Shown in pieces: positions 9,531-19,575 of a stretch of 64,000 bases of DNA; the stretch's first letter is position 1, and the number at the start of each line of letters is the position of its first letter. The DNA is from Oscillatoriaceae cyanobacterium Prado104 (GTDB lineage: Bacteria > Cyanobacteriota > Cyanobacteriia > Cyanobacteriales > Microcoleaceae). Where the stretch lies: positions 1-64,000 of the forward strand of contig JALOON010000038.1 in NCBI GenBank assembly GCA_025454405.1. The letters run 5' to 3'. The translations under genes were made by a program, and so were the position numbers. The notes below the pieces were generated by a model that saw only the letters and a program-made list of their open reading frames with translations, searched no databases and was not told the DNA's origin.

Positions 9531-9692
9531 GGAGTGTGTTACTATTGGTCTGTTCTATCTTAGATTGGTCTACAGGCAATGTCAACTAGATTCCGTAAAG
9601 AAAGGCATTCTGTTACAGACTTGTTAATTCATTAAAGAACAAGAAAAGCCGGCCACTGAAGAAGGGGTTTTCAACCCATTTTTCTGATAAAT
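9345..9692 (-). mobile_element. Internally deleted IS605-type element
   Basis: The right edge at 9349-9393 reads TTTGATATACTCCCCGGCC with a CGGGGATTCTTGACACT continuation, forming a C4-G4 hairpin; a close copy lies alone at about 51783-51826. The left edge near 9650-9690 (GAAGGGGTTTTCAACCC, TCTGATAA) matches the edge at 2153-2203. Between them lies only the tnpB 5' fragment. The ends are retained and the middle is lost, so it could have been mobilised only in trans. Confidence 0.65.
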
Positions 9693-9716
9693 CTGCGGTT
9701 GCCCGATCGAACTCAA

Positions 9717-10085
9717 TTAAATTCGCTGGAGGTAGTGATAATTTTCATTTTCCACGCACTTCAGCAATTCCAGCAATTTCCTCAAACGGTATGTTTCCTC
9801 TTGATACTGTTCTTTGCTAGGATAATCACCCAATTTAGTAAGAACTGCATCGCTTTCACTGACGATCGATTCGCTGAAAAATTTCTTAAACTGCTGGCGA
9901 ATATCTCGATTTAATTCAACTAAAGGCAGAATTACATTTTCTTCATCTATGTAAATTTCAGTGTCGATCGATTCTCCACCTATTTTTGCAAAATCTAATT
10001 TAGCTAACCACTCGTAAGTAGCTGCTGTTATTCTTACACTATTTGACGGTTCGCCGTTGGCTGAATAAAAACTAATGTCAAACAT
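9717..10085 (-). CDS. Conserved hypothetical protein, tandem paralogue A
   Basis: A 122-residue soluble protein of unknown function. AGGAG lies 8 nt before the ATG. It is clearly homologous to the next gene upstream (10117-10488), sharing RDIRQQF, then ESDAVLTKLGD, and the near-identical C-terminus TYRLRKLLELLKCVENEN. The N-terminal third is more divergent (MFDISFYSANGEP). There are no membrane segments or signal peptide and no recognised family. The pair is a recent tandem duplication within the accessory block between rplY and purA. Confidence 0.75.
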   Translation of the reverse strand: MFDISFYSANGEPSNSVRITAATYEWLAKLDFAKIGGESIDTEIYIDEENVILPLVELNRDIRQQFKKFFSESIVSESDAVLTKLGDYPSKEQYQEETYRLRKLLELLKCVENENYHYLQRI

Positions 10086-10116
10086 TGGGATTACTCCTGC
10101 TGTTAAGCATTCTCGC

Positions 10117-10488
10117 TCAAATCACCCGCTGAAGGTATTGATAGTTTTCGTTTTCCACGCACTTGAGCAAATCTAGCAATTTTCTCAAACGGTAAGTTCC
10201 AGCTTGATATTGTTCTTTCAACGGAGAATCCCCTAGTTTGGCAAGGACGCTATCGCTTTCCCAGATAATTACATCACGAAAAAAATTTCTGAACTGCTGG
10301 CGAATATCTCGATCTAACTCCACTACAGGCAACTTTTCATCTTCACCATCGATCGAAATACTTCTGGTAACAGATTTGCCGATTTTGGAAAATTCCGATT
10401 TCGCCAACCATTCGTAAAAATCTTCAGACATTTCGACATAATAGTGCGGCAGATCGGTTTTCAATGTATAAAAAACAATATCTAACAC
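10117..10488 (-). CDS. Conserved hypothetical protein, tandem paralogue B
   Basis: A 123-residue paralogue of the downstream gene, 31 nt away, so the two are probably co-transcribed. I place the start at GTG (rc of 10486-10488), because GGAGG sits 7 nt before it. An in-frame GTG five codons further upstream overlaps that site and is less likely. The conserved C-terminal block TYRLRKLLDLLKCVENEN suggests a helical bundle; the invariant Cys is notable. Function unknown. Confidence 0.75.
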   Translation of the reverse strand: MLDIVFYTLKTDLPHYYVEMSEDFYEWLAKSEFSKIGKSVTRSISIDGEDEKLPVVELDRDIRQQFRNFFRDVIIWESDSVLAKLGDSPLKEQYQAGTYRLRKLLDLLKCVENENYQYLQRVI

Positions 10489-10610
10489 GATATTTCCTCC
10501 CACAAAACTCGCGAATCATCTTAAAATCATCTGCGTTTATCTGCGTTTATTTGCATAAATCTGCGGTTGCCTTCTCTATCAAAAATTCATGCAAAAAGTT
10601 TCAGGATGCA

Positions 10611-11990
<1,380 letters not shown>

Positions 11991-12038
11991 TTATCTACGG
12001 AGTTTGCGCGACTGTCAAATTAATTTTTGTTAATATTA

Positions 12039-12252
12039 TTGAAGGAAGAAGGAAGAAGGAAGACGGAAGAAGGAAGAAGGAAGAAGGAAGAAGGAAGAAG
12101 GAAGAGGGAAGAAGGAAGAAGGAAGAACTAAATATTCTCCCATCCCCCCCCTCGCCTCTCTCTCCCCTCTCCCACTCTCCCCCTCTCCCTCTCTCCCCAT
12201 CTCCCCTCTCCCCCCATCTCCCCCTCTCCCCCTCTCCTCATCCCCACTCTCC
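12039..12252. repeat. GGAAGAA heptamer array plus polypyrimidine tract
   Basis: About 12 copies of a 7-bp GGAAGAA unit (12039-12128, all purine) are followed by about 110 nt made almost only of C and T in CCCTCTC patterns (12138-12252). The tract fills the divergent purA-deaminase gap and ends 14 nt before the deaminase start. Open frames across it are low-complexity and not genes. Confidence 0.95.
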
Positions 12253-12266
12253 TTAAAGGGAAAAAT

Positions 12267-13304
12267 ATGAGTTTACACGCTGAGTTGCACCGCCACTTGG
12301 GCGGTTCTGTGGTTCCTCGGGTTTTGTGGCGCTATTTCGATCGCCACAATGCTGAGATAGCTAATCGGTTTCAGGATTACTCGGATTTTGAGGATTTTTA
12401 CACTCGCCCGCGCAATACTCTTGAGGAGTATTTGGAACTGCACACTCTGGTAGAAAGCGTGCAAACTGTTGATACTTTGCCTTATTTTATCTATCGGTTG
12501 ATCCGGGGTGCTTATGTATTTGAAAATTTGGCTTATTTAGAATTGCGTTACACGCCTTATTTGCGCACTCCCGAACATTTGCCGCAGTCCGATCGCATCG
12601 ATTTGATGTCAGAAATTGTGGAGGTTGTGGGCAAGGCAAGCCGGACTAGCGATTGTCCGATTGTGACCAGTCAAATTTTGTGCATGCACTCGCGTTTGCC
12701 CTATGAAGTAAACCGGGCGATCGTGGATTTAGCGGCCGAGATGCGAGAATATATCTGCGCGATCGATCTGGCCGGGGGCGATGCTTGTATTGGCGATCGG
12801 CTGGATGAATTTGTAGGATTGTACGAGTATGCAAGGTCGATCGGGATCAAAACCACCGGCCACCTTTACGAAACTAATTCTGGTTGCTATCGGGAACTGC
12901 TGCCTTATCTGATGCGCATCGGTCACGGGATTCAAATTCCGTTAAAATATCCAGAGTTGCTGCCTGAGGTTGCTCGCAGGGGGCAATGCTTGGAAGTTTG
13001 CCCGACTACATATCTGAAAACGGGAACTTTGGAGGATATGCGCGATTTGAAAACAGTGTTCGATCGGTGTTTTGAGGCAGGTGTAGATATTGCGATTTGC
13101 ACTGATAATGCGGGATTGCACAACGTGCGGCTGCCCTTCGAGTACGAAAATTTATTGACCTTAGATATTATTGATTTCCGACAGTTGCAAGCTTGTCAGG
13201 AAGCAGCTTTCCGCCACGCTTTTGCCTGGCCTTACGGCGATCGACCAGTTAAAATGCTGTCTGGTTTGTTGCAGCCAGAACTTGCAATTTCCACTGTCAG
13301 TTAA
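12267..13304 (+). CDS. Adenosine deaminase family protein
   Basis: A 345-residue metal-dependent amidohydrolase of the adenosine/AMP deaminase superfamily, expected to convert adenosine or a related aminopurine nucleoside to the inosine form. Zinc ligands are visible: H8 and H10 in ELHRHLGG, the His of IGHGIQI, and the Asp of CTDNAGL. The catalytic Glu is in TGHLYETN, where the usual HAGE reads HLYE. YLELRYTPY is typical. The changed HLYE box leaves substrate specificity open. It lies divergently beside purA, so both neighbours act in purine metabolism. AAAGGG precedes the ATG. Confidence 0.85.
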   Translation: MSLHAELHRHLGGSVVPRVLWRYFDRHNAEIANRFQDYSDFEDFYTRPRNTLEEYLELHTLVESVQTVDTLPYFIYRLIRGAYVFENLAYLELRYTPYLRTPEHLPQSDRIDLMSEIVEVVGKASRTSDCPIVTSQILCMHSRLPYEVNRAIVDLAAEMREYICAIDLAGGDACIGDRLDEFVGLYEYARSIGIKTTGHLYETNSGCYRELLPYLMRIGHGIQIPLKYPELLPEVARRGQCLEVCPTTYLKTGTLEDMRDLKTVFDRCFEAGVDIAICTDNAGLHNVRLPFEYENLLTLDIIDFRQLQACQEAAFRHAFAWPYGDRPVKMLSGLLQPELAISTVS

Positions 13305-13394
13305 TCGGAGGATGGTAACGGTGGTTATCTAAATGTAGGGTGCACATTAGGGTGCGCAATGCGCACCTTACAACGATCGATCGATTTTCGATTT

Positions 13395-13485
13395 TTGAGT
13401 CGAAGATTGAATATTTTAGATTGTCAACTGTCAAACCTTCGGCAAGCTCAGGGCTAGCTGTCAACTATCAACTATCAACGATCGA
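13395..13485. repeat. Short CTGTCAA/TCAACTA heptamer repeats
   Basis: Imperfect 7-bp units of CTGTCAA and CAACTAT type are interspersed with GATCGA motifs in the gap before the histidine kinase. A GGGTGCGCAATGCGCACC-type palindrome lies just upstream at about 13348-13368. Confidence 0.7.
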
Positions 13486-13509
13486 CTATTTTAAATTGGA
13501 TGCCGAGGC

Positions 13510-15369
13510 ATGAAATTTAAGCGCGCAAGCCTAACCGTTAAGCTTTCTACGGTTTTTTTGTTGATGTCGCTAGCGACTGTAACTGTTGTGGGGTATTTTG
13601 CCTGGGCTAGAACTAAAAATGAATTAAAGCGGCTGGCATTCAATCAGCTAAGCATTGCTGCTTCTCTCAAAGAAGGCGAACTAGATCGCTGGTTTGACGA
13701 CCAAAGGCGGGTTTTTCTGCTGATTAATAACTCGCCAGAATTTCAAACTTCCGCACAGAAACTGCTAACCCAGCCACCGTCCAAACGGGAATATAAAACA
13801 GCCTACATGCTTCTGGACGAATATTTGCAGCAAGCAGCAGAACTTCAGCCAAACTTGCAAGAAATTTTTCTACTTAATAATAGCGGTCAAATTATTGTTT
13901 CTACTAAGAAATTGCGCGAAGGCAGTTATGAAACAACATCAAATTTTACGCAGTTGGGCAACAACAGTGAATTTGTCCCGACTTTTTATACCTCAACCCT
14001 AACGGGAAATCCGACAAGTACTTTGACTGTGCCGGTGTTCGATCGAAATAATAATGCGATCGGATTATTGGCAACTAATTTGAGTTTAGAGAGAATAGAT
14101 AGCATTATTCGGGAACGCACTGGTTTAGATAAAACTGGTAAAACTTATTTAGTAGGAAATTTCGCAGGCAAGTATGCGTTGATATCAGGAACAAATGCCG
14201 GAGAACGAGAATCATCCGCGGAGGTTCGCAGCGAGGGAATCGACAAAGCCGCGAGGGGTCAAGACGGCTCTGGACTTTACTTGAATTATGAGAAAATACC
14301 TGTAATTGGAGTATATCGCTGGCTGGACAAGCGCAATTTATCTTTGTTGGCGGAGATGCACCAGGACGAGGCTTTTGCACCAGCAAATCAACTAGCTTTA
14401 GCGATTGTAGGAGTGGGATTGGCGGCGGCGGGAATGCTAGCTGTAGGAGTGTATTTGATGCGAATTTCGGAACACAAAGCGGAGGAATTGGAGCGAACTT
14501 TGCGAGAACTCAAAAAAACTCAATCTCAACTCATTCAAACGGAAAAAATGTCGGGTTTGGGGCAAATGGTGGCTGGGGTAGCCCATGAAATTAACAATCC
14601 CGTCAATTTTATTCACGGCAATCTTTCTTATGCCAGTCAATACAGTAAGGATATTATCAGTTTAATGAAGCTTTACCAGCGGGAATACCCTGTACCTCCG
14701 CCTCACATTCGATCTTGGGCGAATGAGATCGATCTGGAATTTATCGCAGCAGATTTGCCAAAAATATTGAGTTCGATGTCTTTGGGAACTGAACGCATCC
14801 GCCAGATTGTTTTGAATTTGCGAAATTTTGCCCGCCTTGATGAATCGGATATGAAAAAAGTTGACATTCATGAAGGAATTGACAGCACTCTGATGATTTT
14901 GCAGCACCGTTTGAATAACAGCAATTCACAAGTGAGGGAAATTAGTGTCGTTAAAGAGTACGGTCATTTGCCGAAAGTGGAATGCTATCCGGGGCAGCTA
15001 AATCAAGTGTTTGCCAATATTTTTGGCAATGCGATCGATGCTTTGCAAGAAGCTGAAAAACACCGGGTTTTAAAAGAAATTGACGGGCCGCAGCCTGCGA
15101 TTGTTATTGCTACTAAAATGAGCGAGGATAAATCGAGGGCGATCGTGAAAATTATGGATAATGGTATTGGTATATCCGATGCGGTTAAAAAGCGGATGTT
15201 CGATCCGTTTTTTACTACGAAGGAAGTGGGTAAGGGGACGGGTTTGGGACTTGCTATTTGCTATCAAATTGTCGTTGAAAAGCATGGAGGTAGCTTGAAG
15301 TGTTTTTCTGAACCTGGTAATGGGGCTGAGTTTTGGATTGAAATTCCGATCGATCGAAGTCATAGGTGA
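13510..15369 (+). CDS. Membrane sensor histidine kinase with Cache domain
   Basis: A 619-residue sensor kinase. Transmembrane helix 1 (about 13-35) leads to an extracytoplasmic double-Cache ligand-sensing region (about 40-290; YDEYLQQAAELQPNLQEIFLL-type start, ends near the HQDEAFAPANQ segment) and helix 2 (about 297-320). There is no obvious HAMP; a charged coiled coil (about 322-350) links to the kinase core. The H-box is GVAHEINNP with the phospho-accepting His. The ATPase has the N-box NIFGNAIDAL, G1 DNGIGIS, F-box FDPFFTTK and G2 GKGTGLGLAI. No receiver domain or adjacent response regulator is present, so its partner is unknown. Confidence 0.93.
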   Translation: MKFKRASLTVKLSTVFLLMSLATVTVVGYFAWARTKNELKRLAFNQLSIAASLKEGELDRWFDDQRRVFLLINNSPEFQTSAQKLLTQPPSKREYKTAYMLLDEYLQQAAELQPNLQEIFLLNNSGQIIVSTKKLREGSYETTSNFTQLGNNSEFVPTFYTSTLTGNPTSTLTVPVFDRNNNAIGLLATNLSLERIDSIIRERTGLDKTGKTYLVGNFAGKYALISGTNAGERESSAEVRSEGIDKAARGQDGSGLYLNYEKIPVIGVYRWLDKRNLSLLAEMHQDEAFAPANQLALAIVGVGLAAAGMLAVGVYLMRISEHKAEELERTLRELKKTQSQLIQTEKMSGLGQMVAGVAHEINNPVNFIHGNLSYASQYSKDIISLMKLYQREYPVPPPHIRSWANEIDLEFIAADLPKILSSMSLGTERIRQIVLNLRNFARLDESDMKKVDIHEGIDSTLMILQHRLNNSNSQVREISVVKEYGHLPKVECYPGQLNQVFANIFGNAIDALQEAEKHRVLKEIDGPQPAIVIATKMSEDKSRAIVKIMDNGIGISDAVKKRMFDPFFTTKEVGKGTGLGLAICYQIVVEKHGGSLKCFSEPGNGAEFWIEIPIDRSHR

Positions 15370-15692
15370 AAGAATAGTTGACAGTTGACAGTTGTTCGGG
15401 AGTTTTGAGTTTCTCGGGAGTTTTGAGTTTTGAGTTTTGAGTTGAAAGAGAGTTTTAAGTTTCGGGAGTTATGAGTTTTAAGTTTTGAGTTGTGAATTAA
15501 GAAGAGTTTAACTCACAACTCAAAACTCAACATTCAAAACTTTTTAAACTGCCTAAAAATATCAAATATCAAATATCAAATATCAAATCCCTCGATCGCG
15601 TTTTGTAAAATTATAATAAGCAGCGCTCTCTCGCCCCTCCCGTCAAGTTATATTTTGAAAGTAAAAGCATCAATATAAAAGGATAAAAAACA
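15370..15692. repeat. Heptamer-rich gap (GAGTTTT, CAAATAT units)
   Basis: No gene. It contains GAGTTTT repeats (about 15408-15490), the complementary AACTCAAAAC-type stretch (about 15508-15540), and four CAAATAT units (about 15559-15588). AAAGGA then provides the ribosome-binding site of the following aminotransferase. Confidence 0.85.
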
Positions 15693-16997
15693 GTGACAAA
15701 TCTCGACGCTTATTGGATGCCGTTCACAGCAAACCGCCAGTTTAAAGCCAACCCGCGATTGTTGGTAGCGGCAAAAAATATGCACTATAAAAGTCATGAC
15801 AATCGAGAGATTCTTGACGGAACGGCGGGGCTGTGGTGCGTGAATGCGGGACACGGCCGCGAGACAATTGCTGAAGCCGTTCGCCAGCAAGTTTTGGGTT
15901 TGGATTATTCTCCGGCTTTTCAAATGGGACATCCGGCGGCTTTTGAATTAGCCGAACGTTTGGTAAAGATGATTCCGGGAAATTTCGATCGCGTTTTTTA
16001 TACTAATTCTGGTTCGGAATCGGTAGAAACTGCGTTGAAAATTGCCATTGCTTATCACCGGGCAAAAGGTGAAGGAACTCGCCAAAGATTGATTGGTAGG
16101 GAACGCGGTTATCACGGCGTTAATTTTGGGGGAATTTCTGTCGGCGGTATCGGTATCAACCGCAAGTTTTTCGGCAGTTTGCTGGCTGGAGTCGATCATT
16201 TGCCCCACACTCATAATTTAGAACACAATGCTTTCAGCCACAAGCAACCGGAATGGGGATCGCATTTAGCAGATGAATTGGAACGAATTGTGGCTTTGCA
16301 CGATGCGTCTAATATTGCCGCATTAATTGTCGAACCGGTTGCAGGTTCAACGGGGGTTTTGATTCCGCCAAAAGGTTATTTAGAAAAACTGAGGGCGATT
16401 TGCGACAAGTACGGAATTCTGCTGATTTTTGATGAGGTAATTACTGGTTTCGGGCGTTTGGGCGCGAGTTTTGCGACGGAATATTTTGGCGTAATTCCCG
16501 ATATCGTAACGGTGGCAAAAGGGATAACTAACGGTACGGTTCCTATGGGTGCGGTATTCGTGCGGGAAGGCATTTACGATGCTTTTATGAACTGTCCCGA
16601 AAATTCGATCGAACTGTTCCACGGTTATACTTATTCCGGGCATCCCGTGGCTTGCGCTGCTGCTTTGGCAACGCTGGATATTTACGAGGAAGAAAAACTG
16701 TTCGATCGAGCTGATAAGATATCCGATTATTGGGAAAATGCGGTGCATTCTTTCAAGGGAGTGCGTCACGTAATTGACGTGCGGAATTTGGGACTTGTGG
16801 CGGGAATTGAGTTAGAATCGATCGCGGGTAAACCGGGAAAACGGGCTTACGATTGTTTTGTGAAGTGCTACGAAAATGGGTTGCTGATTCGCACTACGGG
16901 CGATATTATTGCTTTGTCGCCACCTTTGATTATTGAGAAGGAACATATCGATAAAATTGTGGAAATTTTGACGGGTGTTTTGCAGGATTTGGATTGA
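15693..16997 (+). CDS. Class III omega-amino acid:pyruvate aminotransferase
   Basis: A 434-residue PLP enzyme of aminotransferase class III, closest in look to beta-alanine/omega-amino acid-pyruvate transaminases: DAYWMPFTANRQFK, then GLWCVNAGHGRE and YTNSGSESVETALKIA. The PLP-binding segments are visible: ERGYHG, the FDEVITGFGRLG box, and the Schiff-base lysine in TVAKGITNG. It transfers an amino group from an omega-amino acid (beta-alanine, GABA or similar) to pyruvate or glyoxylate; the true donor is not readable. GTG start with AAAGGA upstream. Probably monocistronic. Confidence 0.9.
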   Translation: MTNLDAYWMPFTANRQFKANPRLLVAAKNMHYKSHDNREILDGTAGLWCVNAGHGRETIAEAVRQQVLGLDYSPAFQMGHPAAFELAERLVKMIPGNFDRVFYTNSGSESVETALKIAIAYHRAKGEGTRQRLIGRERGYHGVNFGGISVGGIGINRKFFGSLLAGVDHLPHTHNLEHNAFSHKQPEWGSHLADELERIVALHDASNIAALIVEPVAGSTGVLIPPKGYLEKLRAICDKYGILLIFDEVITGFGRLGASFATEYFGVIPDIVTVAKGITNGTVPMGAVFVREGIYDAFMNCPENSIELFHGYTYSGHPVACAAALATLDIYEEEKLFDRADKISDYWENAVHSFKGVRHVIDVRNLGLVAGIELESIAGKPGKRAYDCFVKCYENGLLIRTTGDIIALSPPLIIEKEHIDKIVEILTGVLQDLD

Positions 16998-17004
16998 GAT
17001 TAAA

Positions 17005-17212
17005 ATCCTTGATAAATCTCGCTGTTACCTGAATCTAGATCCCCCTAAATCCCCCTTAAGAAGGGGGACTTTGAGCGCGCTTCGAGTCTTCTCCCTTCTT
17101 GTTTTTAGCTCGCTGTTGCCTGAATCTAGATCCCCCTAAATCCCCCTTAAGAAGGGGGACTTTAAGAGCGCTTCCGGTCCCCCCCTTTTTAAGGGGGGCT
17201 AGGGGGGATCTG
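17005..17212. repeat. C-rich/G-rich palindromic dispersed repeat, tandem copies
   Basis: Two copies of an element of about 65 bp run at about 17010-17075 and 17108-17165 (GATCCCCCTAAATCCCCC followed by TTAAGAAGGGGG). A third partial palindrome at about 17175-17210 reads CCCCCCTTTTTAAGGGGGG. The same family is seen at 23.04-23.22, 39.86-40.03 and 63.78-63.83 kb. Confidence 0.9.
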
Positions 17213-17256
17213 AGTGTTATAATTACTGATAGCTGATAAACGAATGACTGATAACT

Positions 17257-18744
17257 ATGGTACTTTTAACCGCAAAAATTTCCGCCAACGAGTTGGCAAA
17301 TTTAGCCGTAGATTTAATTAAAAAAGCTGGATGCGAATACGGTGATGTGCGTTTTTGCAGTTACCGCAGCCAAAATCTTTACGCGCGCGATCGATCCTTA
17401 AGCAATCTCTCGGATAATGTAAGTTCGGGTTTTGGCGTGCGCGTACTTTTAGACGGCGCTTGGGGTTTTGCCGCCAGTCACGATAAAACGCCGGAAGAAG
17501 TCGCAAGAATCGTCGCTTTAGCTGTAGAAATTGCTAAGGGCAGCCGCTTGACTCAAAAGGAACCTGTGCGCTTGGTTCCCGTTGAAAAATATGTCGATAC
17601 TTACGTTACTCCGATCGAAATCGATCCTTTTTCCGTCCCGGTTGCTGAAAAAGCAGAACTGCTGTTAAATATCAACGAACAACTGTTATCCTACGGCGAT
17701 AAAGGCATCAAAAAAGCTATGTCTTTCCTGCGATTCAACCGCGAAGATAAGGTTTTTGCTTCTACCGAAGGTTCGCTGATCGAACAAACTATTTACCGCA
17801 GCTATCCAGGTTTTGGCTGCATGGCAATTGCTAACGGCGATGCCCAAACTCGCAATTACGAACGACCGCCCTTAAATATCGGTTACGAACATATTAACCC
17901 GGCAGATTTGCTGAGTCAAGTCGATCGAGTTGCCGCCGAAGCAATTGAGAAAGTTCACGCTCCGAAAGCGCCCGCTGGCATTTGCAAATCGCTGATTCTC
18001 AAGCCGACAAATTTGTTTTTGACGATTCACGAATCCGTCGGACATCCCACAGAATTAGACCGCGTTTACGGCTACGAATCTAATTTTGCGGGGACTAGCT
18101 TTGCGACTACAGATAAGTTAAATAAACTGCAATACGCCGCGCCTTGGGTGAACTTTAAGTGCGATCGAACTCAGCCTGCAGGTCGCGGTACGATGGGTTA
18201 CGATGATGAAGGCGTTAAATCGCAAGATTGGTACGTCGTTAAAGACGGAATTCTTGTTGATTACCTCACCGATAGAGAAACAGCTTACCGCCTCGGAAGG
18301 GGCAGCAGTAACGGTGCTGCTTGTGCTGATAGTTGGTCGAGCGTGCCGATGGTAAGAATTCCCAATTTAGGATTGGAACCGGGGCCGGATGGGGGCAGCC
18401 ATACTGCTACTTTGGATGAGATGATTGCCGATACGGAAGAGGGGATTTTAATTGACGGAATTGGCAGTTTTTCGATCGACCAACAGCGGCGCAATTTTCA
18501 ATTCGGCGGCGATGCTTTCTGGAAGGTGGAAAAAGGTAAAGTTGTCGGAATGTTGAAGGATGTAACTTATCATTCAATGACAACGGATTTTTGGAATAAA
18601 ATAGATGCGATCGGACCTGCTTCAGAGCGAGTTCAATGCGGTACGGATATATGCGGCAAAGGCGAGCCGATGCAGGTAGCACAAATGACTCATGCTTGCG
18701 TGCCCGTGCGAGTAAAAGACATTCAAATTGGTGGCGCAGCTTGA
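17257..18744 (+). CDS. tldD: TldD metalloprotease subunit
   Basis: A 495-residue cytoplasmic protease of the TldD/PmbA family. In bacteria, TldD pairs with TldE (PmbA) and cleaves unfolded or modified peptides. The metal motif HESVGH (HExxxH, about residue 258) is intact, and further conserved segments include YGYESNFAGTSFA and GRGTMGYDDEG. The C-terminal region includes the metal-ligand Cys area QMTHACVPVRV. tldE is not in the window. The gene follows a repeat-filled gap, and the short heptamer-like sequence before the ATG gives no clear ribosome-binding site. Confidence 0.93.
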   Translation: MVLLTAKISANELANLAVDLIKKAGCEYGDVRFCSYRSQNLYARDRSLSNLSDNVSSGFGVRVLLDGAWGFAASHDKTPEEVARIVALAVEIAKGSRLTQKEPVRLVPVEKYVDTYVTPIEIDPFSVPVAEKAELLLNINEQLLSYGDKGIKKAMSFLRFNREDKVFASTEGSLIEQTIYRSYPGFGCMAIANGDAQTRNYERPPLNIGYEHINPADLLSQVDRVAAEAIEKVHAPKAPAGICKSLILKPTNLFLTIHESVGHPTELDRVYGYESNFAGTSFATTDKLNKLQYAAPWVNFKCDRTQPAGRGTMGYDDEGVKSQDWYVVKDGILVDYLTDRETAYRLGRGSSNGAACADSWSSVPMVRIPNLGLEPGPDGGSHTATLDEMIADTEEGILIDGIGSFSIDQQRRNFQFGGDAFWKVEKGKVVGMLKDVTYHSMTTDFWNKIDAIGPASERVQCGTDICGKGEPMQVAQMTHACVPVRVKDIQIGGAA

Positions 18745-19114
18745 ATAGAAAATAAATTCGTAGTGCGGACTAAAGTCCGCTCGTCCTTTGACTGTGACTC
18801 AATATTTAATAACAGGAGATGAGATTTCATTAGCTGGTATTAAAGTTGAGTCTGTAGTAAGGTGCGAGTCGATTTTTACTATCAACAAATCAATGTGCGA
18901 TCGATTGTAATTGTTCGCGATCGCCCCTTGATGATGCACCATACCAGTTAATTTGCGATTTTCAGGGGCGATTTAATTTAGGGAGGAAATAAGGGCGATC
19001 GCGCACCATTCTCAACCAGCATTAAAAAACCAGATTTCTGACGACAAATATCGGCTTGGTTGCAGAGTCTTTGCCAGAAACCAGGTTTCTGAGATTGGTG
19101 CAAGATTTCAGATA
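18745..19114. other. Intergenic region with two dispersed repeats
   Basis: No gene recognised. GTGCGGACTAAAGTCCGC (about 18763-18782) forms a palindrome just after tldD and may act as a terminator. A repeat of about 80 bp with GAAACC-type ends lies at 19024-19107, of the kind also found inside the gene at 24992-26107. Confidence 0.65.
19024..19107 (+). repeat. GAAACC-ended 80-bp dispersed repeat, non-coding copy
   Basis: It runs from AAACCAGATTTCTGACGAC through GCCAGAAACCAGGTTTCTGA to GATTGGTG. By eye it aligns over its whole length with 25070-25150, and in reverse orientation with about 62659-62725. Confidence 0.8.
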
Positions 19115-19369
19115 TTACATGCGTTCTGCGAATTTTTGCACAGCTTTTGGTGCGAAAGCAGCAACCAAAAAAACAGTTGTAAAGTATTTAGCATCAGAAT
19201 CCTTGTCAGTCATTCCGAGTCCTCCAAATACGATCGCAGCAATCAGTGCAATAAAACTCATAGCACGCATTGTGGAGTATTTTCTATCATCATCCTGAAA
19301 AATTTCAGCTAATTCTTTGCCGCGATCGGCAGGATTGGGTTGAGTTTGAATATTAGTAGGATTTGTCAT
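19115..19369 (-). CDS. Two-helix small membrane protein, holin-like
   Basis: An 84-residue protein with start chosen at ATG (rc 19367-19369), preceded at 7 nt by GAGGT. A frame extending 45 residues upstream lacks conservation-like character. A polar, charged N-terminus (DRGKELAEIFQDDDRKYS) precedes two hydrophobic helices (MSFIALIAAIVFGGLGMT and YFTTVFLVAAFAPKAV) joined by a short charged turn, with a short basic tail. Size and topology resemble class II holins. It lies about 200 nt downstream of the lysozyme-type gene on the same strand, which is the reason for suggesting a holin role. No sequence family is recognised, so this is inference. Confidence 0.6.
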   Translation of the reverse strand: MTNPTNIQTQPNPADRGKELAEIFQDDDRKYSTMRAMSFIALIAAIVFGGLGMTDKDSDAKYFTTVFLVAAFAPKAVQKFAERM

Positions 19370-19575
19370 TCTCTTGACCTCATGAATACACAAAGTGGAA
19401 CTTAATTTTTTAGAAACTAGCCCCGATTGACATATTGCGGGCGATCGAACCGATGGAGGGAATAAGGGCGATCGCGCGGCGGTATTGGTTACAGGCGATC
19501 GCATTTTTTACCTCAATTTTGTGAGATTTTGTGTCTGAATTATGGTAGATAAAATTCTACCCCAACCAGCAATAT

